From Nocardioides glacieisoli (GTDB lineage Bacteria; Actinomycetota; Actinomycetes; Propionibacteriales; Nocardioidaceae), in contig NZ_SDWS01000016.1 of NCBI RefSeq assembly GCF_004137245.1, forward strand, positions 1-49,605: DNA of 49,605 nucleotides, in the 5' to 3' direction. The translations under genes were made by a program, and so were the position numbers. This document shows, piece after piece, positions 7,987-16,707 of this stretch (position 1 is its first letter; each line of letters starts with the position of its first letter). A model generated the notes under the pieces. That model was not told the DNA's origin, did no database searches, and saw only the letters and a program-made list of their open reading frames with translations.

Positions 7987-8118
7987 TCCGCCCTGGGGTG
8001 CATGGCTGAAGTCTGCTCCACTGCTGCAGTCCGCCGGCCGGAGCCCAGTTGGATTGAACGGTTTCGTCCGAGCGGCCAGACGACCGCCTTCGCCCCGGCC
8101 GGCAGTGTCCACATCGCG

Positions 8119-9294
8119 TCAACGCTGGATTGCCGTCAGGTCGACCTCGTGATGGCCAGATGGCGTCGGCAGTGTCGATTCGAGACGTCTTGGAAGCTGA
8201 CCGAGGACCGAGTCGATCGCCTCACGCGTCCGGTCGTCGGAGTCCGGCCACAGGTGGCTGTAGGTGTCGAGGGTCTCGGACGCGGATGCGTGACCGAGGC
8301 GCGCCTGGACCGTCTTCACCGACTCGCCGTACCTGATGAGCAGCGAGGCGTAGTAGTGGCGCAGGGCGTGCATCCCGGGGCCGGTGGCTTGGTTTAGTCC
8401 AGCCACCTTCGCGACCGGGCGCCAGACATGCCCGAAGGCCTGGCGGGTGATCGGACGGCCATCAAGCGTGAAGACCAAGTCGTCGTCGCCGATGTCACGA
8501 GCCGCCAGATGATCGTTGAGAGCGTCGACGACGGTCACCGGTAACGGGATCGTGCGATAGCTCGCCCTCGTCTTCAACGGCCCGAACTCCGTGACGCGAT
8601 TCAGGCGCGTCAGGAGCTGACGGTCCACAACGACGACCGGGTTTGCGCCGAGCAGGCGAAGTCTGTTGCGGGTCAGGCCGAAGATCTCCCCCTGCCGCAT
8701 GCCGGTACCGGCGGCAAAGGTGACCAGCGCCTTGAGGTCGTCGGGCAGGTGCTCGCGCAACGTCTCGACCTGGCTGGTAGTGAGGGGCATGATGCGCCGC
8801 CGCTCTACGCGCGGCAGCCGAGTGCCCTCGCAGGGGTTGGCCATGATTCTGCGGTCGCGGATCGCTGAGCGGAAGATCCCTGACACCACCCCGTGGATCA
8901 CACCCACGGTCGCAGGCGCCAGCGGCTTCCTCTTGTCGGCCCGGTCCCCCGTCCCGAGGAGCTTGACCCACGCCTGCACCTCCGACGGCAGGACGCTGCC
9001 GATCGGCCGGGCTCCGAATATCGGGTAGACGTGCCGCCTAAGCACGCCCTCCACGTACGCCTCACTCGTGGGTCGATGCACCTGCGCAGCGCGCCACTGC
9101 TCGGCGTACTCCTTGAACGTGATCTTGCCGGCGCGGGGATCGACGTACTGGCCGATGACGATCGAGGTCGTCACCTCGTCGATCCACCGCTGGGCGTCGA
9201 GCTTCCGGGTGAAGTGCTTCGCGTGCTCGCGGCCGGCTTCGTCGCGATAGCGCGCACGCCACCGGCCGTCCGGCCGCTTCTGGATGTTGGCCAT
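8119..9294 (-). CDS. Tyrosine site-specific integrase
   Basis: A 391-residue phage-type integrase. It starts with MANIQKRPDGRWRARYRDEA, the usual N-terminal beta domain of actinobacterial integrases, followed by a SAM-like core-binding domain (about 60-160) and the catalytic domain. Catalytic residues are visible: Arg200 in GTGMRQGE, His309 and Arg312 in HALRH, His335 in LGHAS, and Tyr345 in DTYSHLW. Start ATG at 9294 has GAGGAAG a few bases upstream; a longer frame upstream is rejected. The gene is intact and follows a small excisionase by 29 bp, so it probably mobilises the element with the relaxase gene further along. No tRNA or clear att repeat is seen next to it. Confidence 0.95.
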   Translation of the reverse strand: MANIQKRPDGRWRARYRDEAGREHAKHFTRKLDAQRWIDEVTTSIVIGQYVDPRAGKITFKEYAEQWRAAQVHRPTSEAYVEGVLRRHVYPIFGARPIGSVLPSEVQAWVKLLGTGDRADKRKPLAPATVGVIHGVVSGIFRSAIRDRRIMANPCEGTRLPRVERRRIMPLTTSQVETLREHLPDDLKALVTFAAGTGMRQGEIFGLTRNRLRLLGANPVVVVDRQLLTRLNRVTEFGPLKTRASYRTIPLPVTVVDALNDHLAARDIGDDDLVFTLDGRPITRQAFGHVWRPVAKVAGLNQATGPGMHALRHYYASLLIRYGESVKTVQARLGHASASETLDTYSHLWPDSDDRTREAIDSVLGQLPRRLESTLPTPSGHHEVDLTAIQR

Positions 9295-9323
9295 GGCTTC
9301 CTCGGAACGAGGTGGGTGAGCTG

Positions 9324-9554
9324 TCAGAGAGCGCCTTGCTGCAGTCGGCGCTGCTCGCGGATGAACCGCCGTACGTCGCCGACCGTGGTGACGAGGTGGC
9401 GGCCGATCTTGAAGAACTCCGGGCCGACGCCGCGCTGGCGCCACCAGCGCATCGTGTTGATCGGCACCCTCAGGATGTCAGCGACCTCGGACAGTGTCAT
9501 CAGCTCTTCGGCATCGCGCTCGGGAAACGGAACGTGGGTCGTTGTGGTGGTCAC
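9324..9554 (-). CDS. Excisionase-type HTH protein
   Basis: A 76-residue MerR-like (HTH_17) DNA-binding protein: MTLSEVADILRVPINTMRWW, then RRGVGPEFFKIGRHLV-like wing residues and RRFIREQRRL. This class acts as a recombination directionality factor that biases integrase toward excision. GTG at 9554 is chosen because GGAGGA lies just upstream; a longer frame from 9602 lacks such a site. It lies between the relaxase and integrase genes and is read in the same direction, as in many actinobacterial integrative elements. Confidence 0.85.
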   Translation of the reverse strand: MTTTTTHVPFPERDAEELMTLSEVADILRVPINTMRWWRQRGVGPEFFKIGRHLVTTVGDVRRFIREQRRLQQGAL

Positions 9555-9651
9555 GGGTTCCTCCGTAGGTGTGGTGATGGTCCGTTCGAGAAGCAACCCC
9601 ACGCCGATGGATTCGGACGTCCGCGTGCGACCGTCGGTGAGGCCGTCCGCC

Positions 9652-12207
9652 TCACCGTCCGATGCCAGGCCCCTGTGCTGGCCTCGCTTGCGGATGGCCC
9701 AGCTCCTCCGGGCGACGCGCTACCGGCGCCGGCGGTCGGATCGCGGGTCGCCTCGGCGCAGTGGGGCCGTACCGGTCGATGTCCTCAGCCGCACGACGGG
9801 CAGCGTGCGTCGGTCCGAGGTCGGCGCGGTCGCGGCCGAACACCTCAGCCCACTGACGGCGCGCGTCGTCCGTGGTCTCAGCGACCAGGTGCGCGACGTT
9901 GCGCTCACGCCCGCGGGTCATCCCGACGTACGTCGACGCAGCGCCGCTGTGCTCGCCGACCAGCACGTGCGAGGTCGGGACGGTCGAACCTTGCGCGCCG
10001 TACGCCGTGGTGGCGAAAGCGAGCTCGAGGTGCCGACGCGCATAGGCCGCGGGAAGGACGCGACGTCCTGCGTCGCCGACGACCTCGACCGAGTCCGGTC
10101 CCGCAGCCACAACGGTCCACCTCTCCCGGTTGGCGACCCCGAGCTCGCTGTCGTTGCGACGAGTTGCCACCCTGTCCCCCACCGCGATTCGCTCGCCCGC
10201 GGAGGTGATGAGGACGTCGGTGTCCTCCCCTGTCCTGGCGTGGACGTGGTGGACCATGCTGTTGATCCGGGCGACCTGCTCGCGGGTGTCCGCGACCACG
10301 AGCTCGCCGCTCGAGGCACGCGCGGCAAGTGCGGCGACCCGTTCGACCTCGCTGGCGTGCACCACCACGAGCCCACGACGTGCCAGCTCGTCGAACACCT
10401 CGTCAGGTCGGTCGCCAGTACGCATCCGCAGCGACATGTCGGCGTACTCCGGATCGGCGAAGCGGTGGACGCCCTCGAGCTCGACCAGCCGAGTCGGCGC
10501 GAACCGAGCCGCCAGGTCGAGCACGCCCCCGCGTCCGACCGCGGGCAGCTGGTGCCGGTCGCCGACCAGCGTCACCCGAGCACCGGTGGCGTCGGCGAGC
10601 TCGAGCAGTGCCCGGGCCGCGTCCTGGTTGAGCATCCCGGCCTCGTCGACGACCAGGACGGTGCGGCGATCCAGACGCGGCGCGTCGGGTGCCGGCTCCG
10701 CGCGCTCCCAGCGCCCGTCCTTGTCCCAGCGGTAGCCGTGCTGGTGCAGGAGCCAAGCCACGGAGTACGCCGTGGTGCCGACCTCGGCCGACGCGACCTG
10801 TGCAGCCTTGCGAGTCGGCGTCACGATCAGCATCCGTCCACGGCGTGCCTCGACCTCTGCTCGCTTCGCAGCCAACCGACGCGTCTTGCCGGCCCCGGCG
10901 GCACCTTCGACCACAGTGATCGTCCTCTCGTCGGCGCGTTGAGCGATGCGGGCAACGAGTTCACGCTCAACCGCTAGGACGCGAGGTGACGTGTGGGCTC
11001 TGACGTGCGCCGGGACGTCGTTGCGACCGAGCAGCAGCGAGGAGGCTTCGAGCACCCGCGCTGTGAGGTCCTCGGCCAGCTCTCGGCGGACAGCGCCGTC
11101 GACGACCACTCCGGCCGACGCGATCAGCTTCTCCACCTCACCGCGAGCGTCCGCACCGTTCCACGCCGACCGTCGCGAGCCGAGCCTCGCGAGCGCCCTG
11201 TCGACGATGACTTCTCGGTCCAGCTCCCCCGGTCGGACCGTGACGAGATGACGCGGCCGGGAGGGTGCAACGAATCCCAGGTCGTCGAGCTCGTCCGACC
11301 ACCGCTCGCGCAGCTGGTCGCCCGACACTGGAATGACCTTGTCCGGGCGGGCCTCGGACCAGGCGCGCCGGTCCCACGACTGCCGCAGGGCCGGACCCGG
11401 CTCCTCGCCCGGATGGTCCGCACGCCAACCGGCCTCGTAGCGGTCGATGTTTGTCTCGATCTGTCGTGCCCGCGCGCTGAACGCTCCGGCGTATGCCTTC
11501 AGCTCGACGATCTCGCCGCCGTCGTCGTCGAGCGAGTAGCCGCGCGATGCCAGCGCCGCTCGGAACTGCGGGTCGGTCATCACCGCGGCGTGCCCGATCC
11601 CGTTGATGGCCTCGAGGCTGTCGCGGGTCCCCACCGTATGCAATCCGCGCCACGCCCCGGCCGCCTTCACCCGAGCATTGATCTGGAGATGGAGGTGCCG
11701 GTGCGGATCACCGGCGCGTGAGGTGAAGTGACGTACGACGGCCGCCTCGATCTGCTCGACCGGCACCTGCACCTGGCGGTCGCGTGGTCCTACCCGGGTG
11801 GTCGCGTGCTGGGCCAGCCAGCTGATGATCTCCGCTGCGGCGCGATCCTGCGCAGCGTCGTACGCCTCCGCGATCCCAGGGTGAAGCGTTGCGGCGATGG
11901 ACCAGGTCTTGGGGCCGTTGACGGTGACCTCGACAAACCGGACCGCTTTATCGTTGGAGCGAAGCCGGCCCTTCGCTGCACCGGACTCGACGTCGTATCC
12001 CGCCACCCACCGCTCGTACGTCGCGCCATCCATGTCGTCGCGGCGCTGGACGAGGTTGGGCCCGGCGACGAGGCGCTGCGCCAGGCCGGTCCCTTCTGCC
12101 AGGTAGTAGTCATCGGCTCGGGACCGGTCGGCCTCGACGTAGTTGCGCGCGGCTGCGGCGCTGCCGCGATAAATCTTCAGCCCGCCGTGCACCCGAAACG
12201 CCCCCAT
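9652..12207 (-). CDS. MobF (TrwC/TraI-type) relaxase-helicase
   Basis: An 851-residue conjugative relaxase. The N-terminal TrwC domain has the three-His metal motif HRHLHLQ (His169, 171, 173) and candidate catalytic tyrosines at 23 and 34-35. The second half is an SF1 helicase with Walker A GAAGAGKT (435-442) and DEAGM (521-525). It nicks oriT, stays bound to the 5' end and unwinds the transferred strand. The protein is shorter than plasmid TraI but typical for actinobacterial elements. ATG at 12207 has a weak ribosome site; GTG at 12192 is an alternative. No coupling protein or type IV secretion gene is in the window, so the element looks mobilizable rather than self-transmissible. Confidence 0.9.
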   Translation of the reverse strand: MGAFRVHGGLKIYRGSAAAARNYVEADRSRADDYYLAEGTGLAQRLVAGPNLVQRRDDMDGATYERWVAGYDVESGAAKGRLRSNDKAVRFVEVTVNGPKTWSIAATLHPGIAEAYDAAQDRAAAEIISWLAQHATTRVGPRDRQVQVPVEQIEAAVVRHFTSRAGDPHRHLHLQINARVKAAGAWRGLHTVGTRDSLEAINGIGHAAVMTDPQFRAALASRGYSLDDDGGEIVELKAYAGAFSARARQIETNIDRYEAGWRADHPGEEPGPALRQSWDRRAWSEARPDKVIPVSGDQLRERWSDELDDLGFVAPSRPRHLVTVRPGELDREVIVDRALARLGSRRSAWNGADARGEVEKLIASAGVVVDGAVRRELAEDLTARVLEASSLLLGRNDVPAHVRAHTSPRVLAVERELVARIAQRADERTITVVEGAAGAGKTRRLAAKRAEVEARRGRMLIVTPTRKAAQVASAEVGTTAYSVAWLLHQHGYRWDKDGRWERAEPAPDAPRLDRRTVLVVDEAGMLNQDAARALLELADATGARVTLVGDRHQLPAVGRGGVLDLAARFAPTRLVELEGVHRFADPEYADMSLRMRTGDRPDEVFDELARRGLVVVHASEVERVAALAARASSGELVVADTREQVARINSMVHHVHARTGEDTDVLITSAGERIAVGDRVATRRNDSELGVANRERWTVVAAGPDSVEVVGDAGRRVLPAAYARRHLELAFATTAYGAQGSTVPTSHVLVGEHSGAASTYVGMTRGRERNVAHLVAETTDDARRQWAEVFGRDRADLGPTHAARRAAEDIDRYGPTAPRRPAIRPPAPVARRPEELGHPQARPAQGPGIGR

Positions 12208-12248
12208 CGACAGCCGTCGACAACCACGAAACCGCAGGTCAGACGGCG

Positions 12249-12312
12249 TTTTCTGCCCTACCCCTCACGGAAATTCGTAGCATGCGTGCCGCTTGTTTGG
12301 GGCAGCCAGAAA
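12249..12312. other. Imperfect inverted repeat, oriT candidate
   Basis: TTTTCTGCCCTACCCC (12249-12264) faces GGGGCAGCCAGAAA (12299-12312) with a 34-bp spacer containing GCATGC. It lies just upstream of the relaxase start, where MobF oriT sites often occur. No nic-site consensus can be assigned, so this is a low-confidence call. Confidence 0.2.
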
Positions 12313-12362
12313 GCGCAGGGGCTGACGGATCAGGGAGCCGTCGGTGGTTGGCGGTGGGTGTG

Positions 12363-14120
12363 TCAGCGCTTCGGATGCGCCGCGCTTGCTGGGTTGGCAG
12401 ACGAGTTGCCGAAGTACGGTCGCAGACGCTCGCGGAGTGGGCGGTCACACACGTAGACGTACGTCCCCAGCATTCCGCGAGTCAGCAACACGGCGTAGAT
12501 GTTCTCCACCAACCCGAGGATGTCCTCGTCGGTAAAAGAGATCCCGCGTCGCGGCATGTTGTTCGCAGCCGTGGGGTCGAAGTAGCTCCGGCGGTCGAAA
12601 CGGAGCTCGCCACGGGCTGCGTCGTACCGCAGGTCCGGTCCGATGATGACCCCCGCGTAATTGAGGTCGTAGCCCTGGATCGTGTGGATGACACCGACTT
12701 CGTTGACCGAGCCCGGTGAGTTGACCCAGTCCACGTCGGTGCCGTTCCAGCGCATCCGGACACCGCCGATCTCGATGTCATAGACCGCCTTGTCCTTCCG
12801 GCTGCTCCACGGCCAGGCAAAGCCTGCGACCAGACGCGCGAGCCCGACTTCTTGATCCCGCTGAAGGATCAGTTGGCGCATCTGAGCCAGGTCGTCGAAG
12901 AACTGAAGGTCATAACCAGCGAACTGTCGAGGCTCAGGGGGTGAGTCGCTGAGCACGCCTCGTACGTAGCCGACATAGTCCTCGCCCGCTCGGACGCGCA
13001 TCTGCGAGGTCAGTCGATAGCGGCGATGCGAGGCGTCGCTCCGGGCCATCAGGGCATTAAGTGCACGGCTTGGTACGTCGCCGGTGTGGATGCTCTGCGC
13101 GGAATCCATGAGGTAGATCTGGTGTGTGCTCTTGGCCCGCACCCAGTCGAGCTGCGTGAGGTCGGGGTCGTCATGTCCGAACAGCTTTACGTTGATGTCG
13201 GAGAACATCTTGTACAGAGGGCCGGCGGGCTGATTCCCGCTCTGCCGGAGCCGGTGCGCCTCATCGACGATGAGCAGGTCGAAGCGCTCTCGGCTGTTCC
13301 CCATCTCGAACGGCGACATCGCCATCGATGCGTCTAAGCCCGGAGTGCGCTTGAACACGCGTTGGATCGTCCTTCGCAGCGACATCTGCGGTACGACGAA
13401 CCCGATCCGGAAGCCTTGGAGGAGTTCCGGGTAGCCCTCGACGAAGAACTCTGCAAGCACCGACTCTGATTCAACTTGCTGCGATGAATCAGATGCCCTG
13501 ATGTCGCTGAGCAGCTTCATCAGGTAGACAGCCACGACGGTCTTGCCGGTGCCAGGTTCACCCTGCACGACGATCTGACTGGGCGTCCCGGACGCGATGT
13601 CGTCAAACAGTCCCTCGAGGATGTCGAGGACCACGATCTCCTGATCGTCCGTGAGGGCCTTGAACGGCGACAGCTTGAACAGGTCGGAGTTCTCGATCTC
13701 CGGGAGCGAACGGCTGAAGAGTCCGTCGCGGCGCAGCTCCTCGAAGATGTCGGCGAAGATCTTCTGGTACTGCTCGCGACCGTAGTAGTCACGATCGGAG
13801 ATGCCGACGTTGCGGTTCGTGACTTGATACGTCCCGTCACCGGAGAGTCGCTGGATCAGAAAGGCCTCGAGATCGAGGCACACGGACTTGTTGAAGGTCG
13901 AGTCGAGCACGACGCGCGCACCCTTGAGGTGCCGCTTTTCCTGAGACGCGAGGTGCTGGCGGAAGCGGGTCGCGACGTTCATCGACTCGCCGACGTAGAT
14001 CTGGTCATCGCCGTCGAGCGCGTATACGACGGGCCAGTTGCGGAACCGCGGGTCGAGCCCTGTCCACGCCTCTATCTGGGTAGCCGCGAACGGCCCCTTC
14101 TCAATCCGAAAGCCGGTCAT
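12363..14120 (-). CDS. GIY-YIG nuclease fused to DUF2075/SF1 helicase
   Basis: A 585-residue fusion. The N-terminus holds a GIY-YIG fold: VVYALDGDDQIYVGES (31-46), Arg52 and a later LEAFLIQ helix, the usual catalytic layout. A DUF2075 ATPase/helicase follows, with Walker A GEPGTGKT (186-193), VDEAH (284-288), a TSQMR segment and a VIHTIQGYDLNYAGVIIGPD block near the end. GIY-YIG plus DUF2075 fits a DNA-acting defence or repair effector. Its start lies 20 bp inside the 3' end of the MazG-like gene upstream, so the two are co-translated. Antiviral function is inference; the domain calls are firm. Confidence 0.85.
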   Translation of the reverse strand: MTGFRIEKGPFAATQIEAWTGLDPRFRNWPVVYALDGDDQIYVGESMNVATRFRQHLASQEKRHLKGARVVLDSTFNKSVCLDLEAFLIQRLSGDGTYQVTNRNVGISDRDYYGREQYQKIFADIFEELRRDGLFSRSLPEIENSDLFKLSPFKALTDDQEIVVLDILEGLFDDIASGTPSQIVVQGEPGTGKTVVAVYLMKLLSDIRASDSSQQVESESVLAEFFVEGYPELLQGFRIGFVVPQMSLRRTIQRVFKRTPGLDASMAMSPFEMGNSRERFDLLIVDEAHRLRQSGNQPAGPLYKMFSDINVKLFGHDDPDLTQLDWVRAKSTHQIYLMDSAQSIHTGDVPSRALNALMARSDASHRRYRLTSQMRVRAGEDYVGYVRGVLSDSPPEPRQFAGYDLQFFDDLAQMRQLILQRDQEVGLARLVAGFAWPWSSRKDKAVYDIEIGGVRMRWNGTDVDWVNSPGSVNEVGVIHTIQGYDLNYAGVIIGPDLRYDAARGELRFDRRSYFDPTAANNMPRRGISFTDEDILGLVENIYAVLLTRGMLGTYVYVCDRPLRERLRPYFGNSSANPASAAHPKR

Positions 14121-14427
14121 ACTTCGTGCTTCGGCCAGCCGCCGTCTCGACGGGATACTTCTTCTTGGTCTCCTCGAGTTTCGCTAGCACGATGTCGCTA
14201 GGGTCAACGCCCAACTTGTCGGCCAGGAGCAGGCAGTACGTCAACACGTCTGCGAGCTCGGCAACGGTCTCTTCCGCGTCGCCGGCGTCGGACCACTGGA
14301 AGCACTCGAGCAGCTCGCCTGCCTCGATTGAGATCGACTTGGCCAGGTTCGCCGGACTGTGGAACTGGTCCCAGTCCCGCTCGGCAACAAATGCCTGGAG
14401 CTGGGTCATCACGGGGTCAGCAAGCAT
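14101..14427 (-). CDS. MazG-like nucleotide pyrophosphohydrolase
   Basis: A 108-residue all-alpha NTP pyrophosphatase. The metal-binding EAGELLECFQW (about 36-46) and the later ELADVLTYCLLLAD (58-71) match the MazG-like ExxE and ExxD sites. Enzymes of this type hydrolyse (d)NTPs to NMP and pyrophosphate. Length is normal for single-domain members. ATG at 14427 and ATG at 14409 are both possible; neither has a strong ribosome site. It is the first gene of a pair overlapping the GIY-YIG/helicase gene by 20 bp. A dNTP-depleting or modified-nucleotide-cleaning role alongside the nuclease is inference. Confidence 0.85.
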   Translation of the reverse strand: MLADPVMTQLQAFVAERDWDQFHSPANLAKSISIEAGELLECFQWSDAGDAEETVAELADVLTYCLLLADKLGVDPSDIVLAKLEETKKKYPVETAAGRSTKYDRLSD

Positions 14428-14502
14428 GTCCGCAGACTAATCGCACCCTCAGCCCAGGCACTGCGATTCGCTCGAGACACAACCGCCGGTCTGCGGCAGG
14501 CA

Positions 14503-14541
14503 GACAAGAGCCCCGACCCTCCCAGGGTCGGGGCTCTTGTC
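14503..14541 (-). terminator. Strong hairpin terminator
   Basis: A perfect 18-bp stem (14503-14520 with 14524-14541) and a 3-nt loop lies just past the stop of the collagen-like gene. A short T-run follows on the + strand and only a weak one on the - strand. It probably ends the collagen-like transcript and shields the MazG pair. Confidence 0.85.
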
Positions 14542-14552
14542 TTTGGGTCGAA

Positions 14553-15059
14553 CTAGGCGCAAACGGCGAACGCGTACACGTCCACTGCGACTGGGTTGTC
14601 ACTGTTGTTGATGACCGTTCGCCATCCCGTCGTGGGAGACGGTGCCGCAGGACCACTGGACGCCGGGATGGCGATACTCGCAAAGTAACCGCCGCCGGTG
14701 ATCTTCTTACCTGCCGCGCAGTACGCGTCGGCGTAGCCGATGCTGTAGGCCGCGACGGTGACGGTCGGCCCCTGCACGATGGCCTGACTGGCGCTTGCAC
14801 TTGCACCGGCAGGGCCCGTCATGCCGGTCACACCGGCAGGGCCGGCAGGGCCAGCGGGACCGACGAGCTTGCCTCGCTCGCTTGCCTTGAAGTCCTTCAG
14901 GGTCAACGTCCCGTTCTTCACCTTCGCGGTGGTGATTGCACTGTCCTTGATCTGATTGGTGGTGATCAGTCCAGCGGCAACCGCAGTGCCACTCCCGGAG
15001 AGTCCCGCGACCGCGATCATCGCGCCGGCGATGCCGACGGCCTTCTTGTTGATGCGCAT
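14553..15059 (-). CDS. Secreted protein with short collagen-like segment
   Basis: A 168-residue exported protein. A signal peptide (MRINKKAVGIAG... with cleavage after about AVA-A, residue 28) is followed by ITTNQIKDSAITTAKVKNGT, a repeat-like segment seen in many actinobacterial surface proteins. A short Gly-x-y tract (GPAGPAGPAG..., about residues 66-86) follows, then a C-terminal beta-type domain with two cysteines and a final Cys-Ala. ATG at 15059 is chosen over much longer upstream frames because AAGGACAGG precedes it and the signal peptide starts there. The Gly-x-y tract is too short for a stable triple helix and may only act as a linker. Surface or matrix role is inferred. Confidence 0.7.
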   Translation of the reverse strand: MRINKKAVGIAGAMIAVAGLSGSGTAVAAGLITTNQIKDSAITTAKVKNGTLTLKDFKASERGKLVGPAGPAGPAGVTGMTGPAGASASASQAIVQGPTVTVAAYSIGYADAYCAAGKKITGGGYFASIAIPASSGPAAPSPTTGWRTVINNSDNPVAVDVYAFAVCA

Positions 15060-15399
15060 ACCTGTCCTTCGGTCCTGTGAGATGTAGGTATGGGTGAAGC
15101 TCAGTTGACTTCCCCCCAAGCACGGCCGCGAACAGATTCCGCGACGCGCGGGCCATCGTGTCAGGGCAACCCTGCGCACGAGGCCGAATGGAATTATTCG
15201 CGTGAACGCGGCAGCGATCGGGCGACATCCGACGTCTCGAAGCGAGCGCTGCAGGTCGGAATCGGAGACGCCAGCACGCCCCATTCGCGAAAGCCCGTGG
15301 ATCTCCCGAGTCGAGGACTCGACATGACTCCCACCCCGCCGGGGTGCGAGCGTCAAGAAACGCATGACGGGAGGGCCATGGCGAACGTAGCGTCGGTCC
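15060..15399. other. Divergent promoter gap
   Basis: 340 bp between the collagen-like gene and the Ig-like secreted gene. A short palindrome (CGAGTC-GAG-GACTCG, 15307-15321) lies about 80 bp upstream of the latter. I see no other structure or coding sequence. Confidence 0.4.
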
Positions 15400-16101
15400 A
15401 TGCGCCGAACTGTTCTGCTTGCCGCCTTGTCCGCTCTCCTGTCGCCGCTGGCGTTTGTGCCGACCGCGCACGCCGCGAACGAGGTAAGTATCGCCATGTC
15501 GGGCGGCGTGCTATTCGACGGCTGTGGCGACTACGCCTTCACCTACGCAGCCGCACTACCCGCGGGATATACAAGCTACTGGAACATGGATCTGCAGCTG
15601 TTCGCGCCGGACGGTAACGAGACGTCCGACGCGTACGTCTACGGCTCCGCGGCGAGCGGAAGTGACTCGTTCTTCTTGTGCGACTCACCGAACCTGGCCG
15701 GTACCTACCGAGTCCAAGGCACTGGCGAGGCTTGCGACCCGGACTACGACTGCGTGCCCATCACTGCGGCACCAGCCCTTGTCACCTTCCGGTTGCCGAT
15801 GACCCGCACATCTTTGAAGGCCACACCCAGGTCGCCCGATAAGGGGCAGGTAGTTCGTTTCAACGTGACCGCCAAGGACGAGCGGCCTGCTGGCTACTTC
15901 GGTACCTCGTACGCGTCGGTTCGCCTGCAGTCCCGTCGACCCGGCGGCTCGTGGCGCACCGTGAGCAAGACGTCGACGGACGACTCAGGGTCGGCCACCC
16001 TGCGGGCCCGGTACCAAGGCAAGAGGGTGGCAGTGCGCGCTGTGACACGGTCCACCAGCGACCTCACTGGATCGGTGTCCCGCACCATCTGGATCGGTTA
16101 G
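15400..16101 (+). CDS. Secreted protein with Ig-like C-terminal domain
   Basis: 233 residues with a clear signal peptide (MRRTVLLAALSALLSPLAFV, cleavage near AHA-A at 25-26). The middle part (about 30-120) has four cysteines that may form two disulfides (GCGDY, FLCDS, EACDPDYDC). The C-terminal 100 residues read like a bacterial Ig or surface beta-sandwich: TSLKATPRSPDKGQVVRFNV, then VRLQSRRPGGSWRTV and a repeated-strand ending. No catalytic motif is visible and the family is not recognised. No strong ribosome site precedes ATG 15400; the signal peptide supports it. The role is unknown beyond export. Confidence 0.65.
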   Translation: MRRTVLLAALSALLSPLAFVPTAHAANEVSIAMSGGVLFDGCGDYAFTYAAALPAGYTSYWNMDLQLFAPDGNETSDAYVYGSAASGSDSFFLCDSPNLAGTYRVQGTGEACDPDYDCVPITAAPALVTFRLPMTRTSLKATPRSPDKGQVVRFNVTAKDERPAGYFGTSYASVRLQSRRPGGSWRTVSKTSTDDSGSATLRARYQGKRVAVRAVTRSTSDLTGSVSRTIWIG

Positions 16102-16345
16102 TCCAACGCGTACCGTCTAGCGAGCTCTGGTCAGCCCCTGACCTGGCTGACAAGCCGTTCCAGCGGGGGATTCAGTCCGCACAGAGTCCGCAAGAATTTC
16201 AGGAACGACCGTTCCGGACAGTCACTCCAAATCACGTTTCCGCAGGTCAGAGGGCATTTCCGGTGAAATCCAACCACATCAACTTACGCGAGAACCCGCC
16301 CCGGCCTACAGGCCGACCCACTCCCAGTCGTCCTAGGGTGCCGAC

Positions 16346-16678
16346 ATGGCAGAAACCACCCGAGAGTTCCGCGCCAATCCGTACGCCGGGTACGTCGACG
16401 TCCTTCCGGCGAAGCGGCTCGCCAACGCCATCGCCACTGTCAAGGCAGTGCTGATCGGTCTGTCGGTGCTGGGCACCATCCTGCTGACCTTCTTCATGAG
16501 GTCCGAGGCGGTGGTCGTGGTGATCGTCTACGGCTTCGTCAGTGTGGTCCTGATCTATGTCACCTTCGGCTGGCTCGAGCAGACGCTGCGACTGCTCATC
16601 GGTATTGCCTACAACACGGCCGAGTCCGCCGACCTGATGGCGCCAGACGATCCCTCCGCTGAGGACGACGTCGAATAG
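16346..16678 (+). CDS. Small two-helix membrane protein
   Basis: 110 residues with two hydrophobic segments (about 33-50 and 54-73), an amphipathic stretch and an acidic tail (ending AEDDVE). No known motif is visible. The reading frame has good actinobacterial codon use and is the only plausible gene between two clear neighbours. I cannot assign a function. It has no close operon partner: the upstream gene ends 244 bp before it and the downstream gene is convergent, with a 29-bp gap. Confidence 0.6.
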   Translation: MAETTREFRANPYAGYVDVLPAKRLANAIATVKAVLIGLSVLGTILLTFFMRSEAVVVVIVYGFVSVVLIYVTFGWLEQTLRLLIGIAYNTAESADLMAPDDPSAEDDVE

Positions 16679-16707
16679 CCAGGTGCAGATCCTGCCTCGC
16701 GCGGGCG

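Noticed and set aside
8893..10977. 694-codon frame opposite integrase, excisionase and relaxase
   Set aside because: Runs across three recognised genes on the other strand; Arg/Pro-rich shadow.
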